Source: Methanosarcinales archaeon (GTDB taxonomy: Archaea; Halobacteriota; Syntropharchaeia; Alkanophagales; Methanospirareceae). From it: a DNA stretch of 11,231 nucleotides. The notes under the pieces were generated by a model. The model had not been told where the DNA came from. It ran no database searches and saw nothing but the letters and a program-made list of their open reading frames with translations. The stretch's first letter is position 1. Each line of letters begins with the position of its first letter. Location: the NCBI GenBank assembly GCA_025464645.1, contig JAODGF010000109.1, forward strand, positions 1-11,231, given 5' to 3'. A program made the position numbers and the translations under genes. Below are positions 6,092 to 11,231 of this stretch, piece by piece.

Positions 6092-7096
6092 TTAGAAAAG
6101 CTCCAGTTCCCCGAGCTTATCCAGCGATTCACGCTTCCCAATGACCACCACGGTATCGCCCTCCCGTATTTCATCATCAGGACCGATGTTTATGACTTCC
6201 TCGCCTCTTATGATAGCGACTATTGTTGTTCCTACTTTTTCCTTTATCCCTAAGATACTACATGCATCTCTAACGCGCTTATTTGCAATCTTCGAACCAT
6301 GTTCAACCGTTAGACTTTCTAATGAGGTCTCCCCCGTCTTCGTAGCGAACTCAAGGAAATCAACGATCGCCGGCTTTGTTAAGCTTCTTGCCAGCCTTCT
6401 CCCTCCTATTTTTTCCATTAAAACCACTTTTTTTACACCAACACTGTACAGCCGCTTAGCCGCTTCTTCAGAACTCGCTCTCGTTACTATCTCCAGATTC
6501 TTATTGAGTTCTTTCGCAGCAATGCAGAGGAATAAATTATCAGAATCCGAAGGTAAAGTAGATACCAGTCCGGAAGCACGTTCTACGCCCGCTTCTATTA
6601 AAGTCTCATCCATTGTCGCGTCTCCTTCCACCACCGGCAAATTCTTTTTCCTCAGTTCTATTGCAATCGCAGAATCGTGCTCAATGATTACAAAATCTAA
6701 GCCTTCTTTTCTGAATTCTTCTGCTGTTACACTCCCGGTGCGACCACCGCCGCATATTATCTTGTGGTTTTTCATCTTTGCTACGCTCCTTCTCTCCTTC
6801 GCTATACCAAAGGCTTTGCTTAATCTTCCTTCCAGTACTGATTCCATTATCTCAATTAGCACATATAAGGTTATGCCAACGCCCAATATGATCAACACCG
6901 TCGCAAATATTTTACCGTGCGAAGTATGAGGCGTTATATCTCCATATCCAACAGTAGTAATCGTGCAAATGGTCAAATAGAGCGCGTCGAGGTAGGAAGT
7001 AATCCCCTCCTCAAGATACCAAAAGCCCACTGACCCTATCACAATCACCACGAGTAATAAACTAACAGCAATTAACGCGTGTCGTATTGGTTCCAT
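6092..7096 (-). CDS. MthK-like two-TM potassium channel with RCK (TrkA-N/TrkA-C) domains
   Basis: The product forms a K+ channel in the cytoplasmic membrane gated by a cytoplasmic ring. From ATG 7096 it has 334 residues: TM1 (about 6-28), a pore helix, the exact selectivity filter TVGYGD (48-53), TM2 (about 63-85), a linker, a Rossmann-type RCK/TrkA-N domain with GGGRTG (116-121), and a TrkA-C domain (about 250-334). Length and order match Methanothermobacter MthK. A GTG at 7102 would add two residues; ATG is preferred. No ribosome site is evident, but a TATA-like element 25 nt upstream suggests leaderless expression. Met108 just before the RCK domain has AAGGAG upstream and may be a second start. 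By motif alignment, MthK Asp184 is kept (Asp184 here), while its Ca-binding Glu210/Glu212 become Arg206/Ser208, so gating ligands may differ. It follows tRNA-Cys on the same strand. Confidence 0.94.
   Translation of the reverse strand: MEPIRHALIAVSLLLVVIVIGSVGFWYLEEGITSYLDALYLTICTITTVGYGDITPHTSHGKIFATVLIILGVGITLYVLIEIMESVLEGRLSKAFGIAKERRSVAKMKNHKIICGGGRTGSVTAEEFRKEGLDFVIIEHDSAIAIELRKKNLPVVEGDATMDETLIEAGVERASGLVSTLPSDSDNLFLCIAAKELNKNLEIVTRASSEEAAKRLYSVGVKKVVLMEKIGGRRLARSLTKPAIVDFLEFATKTGETSLESLTVEHGSKIANKRVRDACSILGIKEKVGTTIVAIIRGEEVINIGPDDEIREGDTVVVIGKRESLDKLGELELF
6786..6799 (-). promoter_or_regulatory. Internal double Shine-Dalgarno before the channel's RCK domain
   Basis: Two AAGGAG copies overlap a purine-rich stretch (6786-6791 and 6794-6799). 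The nearer lies 10 nt before an in-frame ATG (6775) that encodes Met108. In MthK the equivalent Met107 start makes a soluble RCK subunit that completes the octameric gating ring. The site here suggests the same dual expression. Confidence 0.5.
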
Positions 7097-7116
7097 GTCC
7101 ACAACTTATAATTTGT

Positions 7117-7126
7117 GTATTAATAC
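7117..7126 (-). promoter_or_regulatory. TATA-like element of the channel gene
   Basis: The palindrome GTATTAATAC is centred 25 nt upstream of ATG 7096. That is the distance expected for an archaeal TATA box driving a leaderless transcript. No clear BRE is seen. Confidence 0.3.
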
Positions 7127-7133
7127 TATGGAG

Positions 7134-7162
7134 TAAAAACTTATGGTAGTGAAATTCAAAAA
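7134..7162 (-). terminator. T-rich end of the rRNA operon transcript
   Basis: Two runs of five T on the minus strand (7158-7162 and 7135-7139) follow tRNA-Cys within about 35 nt and precede the channel gene. This suits archaeal U-tract termination, perhaps incomplete. Confidence 0.35.
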
Positions 7163-7171
7163 GTCCAAGGA

Positions 7172-7244
7172 AGCCAAGACCCGGAATTGAACCGGGGTAT
7201 AGCTGATCTGCAGTCAGCCGCGTCTGCCTCTCCGCCATCTTGGC
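7172..7244 (-). tRNA. tRNA-Cys(GCA)
   Basis: The minus strand folds as a full cloverleaf. The acceptor GCCAAGA pairs with TCTTGGC, the anticodon stem GCTGA/TCAGC carries loop CTGCAGA with anticodon GCA, and a TTCAATT T-loop follows. The discriminator is U73, the usual identity base for Cys. No CCA is encoded. It is the last gene of the rRNA operon, the place tRNA-Cys normally takes after 5S in euryarchaea. Confidence 0.95.
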
Positions 7245-7258
7245 ACAACGAATCACAA

Positions 7259-7328
7259 TTAGGGAATAGCCATTAGCCAATAGGCTGTACTTGCTCTAGT
7301 CCCTATTCCCTAAGTGGCTATTGGCTAA
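7259..7328. repeat. Crossing pairs of 11-mer inverted repeats in the 23S/tRNA-Cys spacer
   Basis: Unit 1 TTAGGGAATAG (7259-7269) and unit 2 TTAGCCAATAG (7273-7283) are followed by their exact complements CTATTCCCTAA (7303-7313) and CTATTGGCTAA (7318-7328). The order 1, 2, 1', 2' means the two perfect helices cross, as in a pseudoknot. The alternative is one nested hairpin (1 with 2', 2 with 1') with only a GG or CC mismatch in each helix. The element occupies the place where 5S rRNA is expected. Confidence 0.75.
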
Positions 7329-7331
7329 AAG

Positions 7332-7365
7332 CGCACTTTGCAACTCTGATTTCATCTGAGCCCGG
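7332..7365 (-). promoter_or_regulatory. 3' strand of the 23S processing stem (bulge-helix-bulge)
   Basis: CGCACTTTGCAACTCTGA on the plus strand (7332-7349) is the exact complement of 10355-10372. In the RNA the next three bases AAA (7350-7352) bulge out, GATG (7353-7356) pairs with CATC (10351-10354), and the inner stem (7357-7365) pairs with 10339-10347. This is one half of the site cut by the archaeal splicing endonuclease. Confidence 0.9.
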
Positions 7366-7375
7366 CAAGAGGCTT

Positions 7376-10332
<2,957 letters not shown>

Positions 10333-10338
10333 CCTCCA

Positions 10339-10372
10339 CCAAGCTCATTGGATGTCAGAGTTGCAAAGTGCG
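10339..10372 (-). promoter_or_regulatory. 5' strand of the 23S processing stem (bulge-helix-bulge)
   Basis: In the RNA an 18-nt arm (10372 to 10355) pairs perfectly with the 3' arm. CATC (10354-10351) makes the central 4-bp helix, CAA (10350-10348) forms the second 3-nt bulge, and TGAGCTTGG (10347-10339) makes a 9-bp inner stem with two G-U pairs. The 3-4-3 geometry is canonical for archaeal rRNA maturation. Confidence 0.9.
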
Positions 10373-10409
10373 TATAACAACTTCATCTGGCAACTGCCAT
10401 TGGTTCTTC

Positions 10410-10434
10410 CCTGGCAACAACCCCTGTTACCAGG
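10410..10434 (-). repeat. Hairpin in the tRNA-Ala/23S spacer
   Basis: In the RNA CCTGGTAACA pairs with TGTTGCCAGG over 10 positions (one G-U) around loop GGGGT. It lies between tRNA-Ala and the 23S processing stem. It may help fold or process the precursor; the remainder of this 123-nt spacer shows no gene. Confidence 0.6.
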
Positions 10435-10455
10435 TGCATTTGCATATACCAAAAA

Positions 10456-10527
10456 TGGACTCGCTGGGATTTGAACCCAGGGCCTTCTCCTCGCAAAGGA
10501 GACGATCTTCCACTGATCTACGAGCCC
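10456..10527 (-). tRNA. tRNA-Ala(UGC)
   Basis: The minus strand folds as a 72-nt cloverleaf. The acceptor GGGCTCG pairs with CGAGTCC (one G-U), the D stem is GATC/GATC, the anticodon stem TCTCC/GGAGA has loop TTTGCGA with anticodon UGC, and the T-arm is CTGGG-TTCAAAT-CCCAG. The discriminator is A73 and no CCA is encoded. Its position between 16S and 23S is the classic euryarchaeal arrangement. Confidence 0.97.
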
Positions 10528-10617
10528 CGAATTTGTCCCAGCTATTTATTCATCATACTTAAACTTAAATCTAACCCAACCTGACAATCTTTCAGCTCTG
10601 ATTGGTTTTAAAAATTT

Positions 10618-11231
<614 letters not shown>

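Noticed and set aside
6141..6929. A 262-codon plus-strand frame opposite the K+ channel gene
   Set aside because: The minus-strand frame has the full TVGYGD filter and RCK motifs; the plus frame is Ser/Thr/Pro-rich shadow sequence.
7062..7280. A 72-codon minus-strand frame spanning the tRNA-Cys region
   Set aside because: It reads through the tRNA-Cys cloverleaf and into the channel gene start; no coding character.

Overview
The window comes from a euryarchaeon. The evidence is an rRNA operon ordered 16S, tRNA-Ala(UGC), 23S, tRNA-Cys(GCA); a textbook archaeal bulge-helix-bulge processing stem around the 23S; tRNA genes without an encoded CCA; a 16S 3' end carrying a strong anti-Shine-Dalgarno; and archaeal protein types such as an MthK-like K+ channel and an intein-bearing B12-dependent ribonucleotide reductase. 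The overall character suggests an uncultured methanogen- or methanotroph-related lineage (Methanomicrobia or ANME-1/Syntrophoarchaeia-like). That finer placement is inference only.

Layout. Bases 1-4811 read rightward. They hold the 3' part of a PAS/histidine-kinase gene, then a class II ribonucleotide reductase (nrdJ) interrupted by a 368-residue LAGLIDADG intein, then an unrecognised 141-residue basic protein whose start overlaps the end of nrdJ, then a doubtful 23-codon ORF. The rest reads leftward. A hairpin plus T-tract near 4803-4834 separates the two convergent blocks. Going rightward along the map, the leftward genes are a secreted 119-residue protein with Ca-binding-type Asp loops (4860-5219), a three-helix membrane protein with a winged-helix regulator (5341-5967, a two-gene operon), a two-TM K+ channel with RCK domain (6092-7096), tRNA-Cys, 23S rRNA, tRNA-Ala and the 3' 614 nt of 16S rRNA, which runs off the right edge.

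How it works together. The rRNA operon is transcribed right to left. Its 23S is released by endonuclease cutting at a 3-4-3 bulge-helix-bulge whose two strands lie at 7332-7365 and 10339-10372. No 5S gene lies between 23S and tRNA-Cys; that place holds two pairs of perfectly complementary 11-mers in crossing order. The channel gene seems to carry a second, internal start for a soluble RCK subunit, as in MthK. The winged-helix/membrane-protein pair has a 59-bp dyad in front of it. The secreted protein is preceded by three 8-mers phased at 11 bp. In nrdJ the intein sits directly before the cysteine that should carry the catalytic thiyl radical, so the enzyme cannot work until the intein has spliced out.

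No CRISPR array, transposase, phage gene or other clearly novel multi-gene system is visible. The points most worth a second look are the crossing repeats in place of 5S, the dual-start channel with altered Ca ligands, the active-site intein, the two small regulatory repeat structures, and the unrecognised gene after nrdJ.
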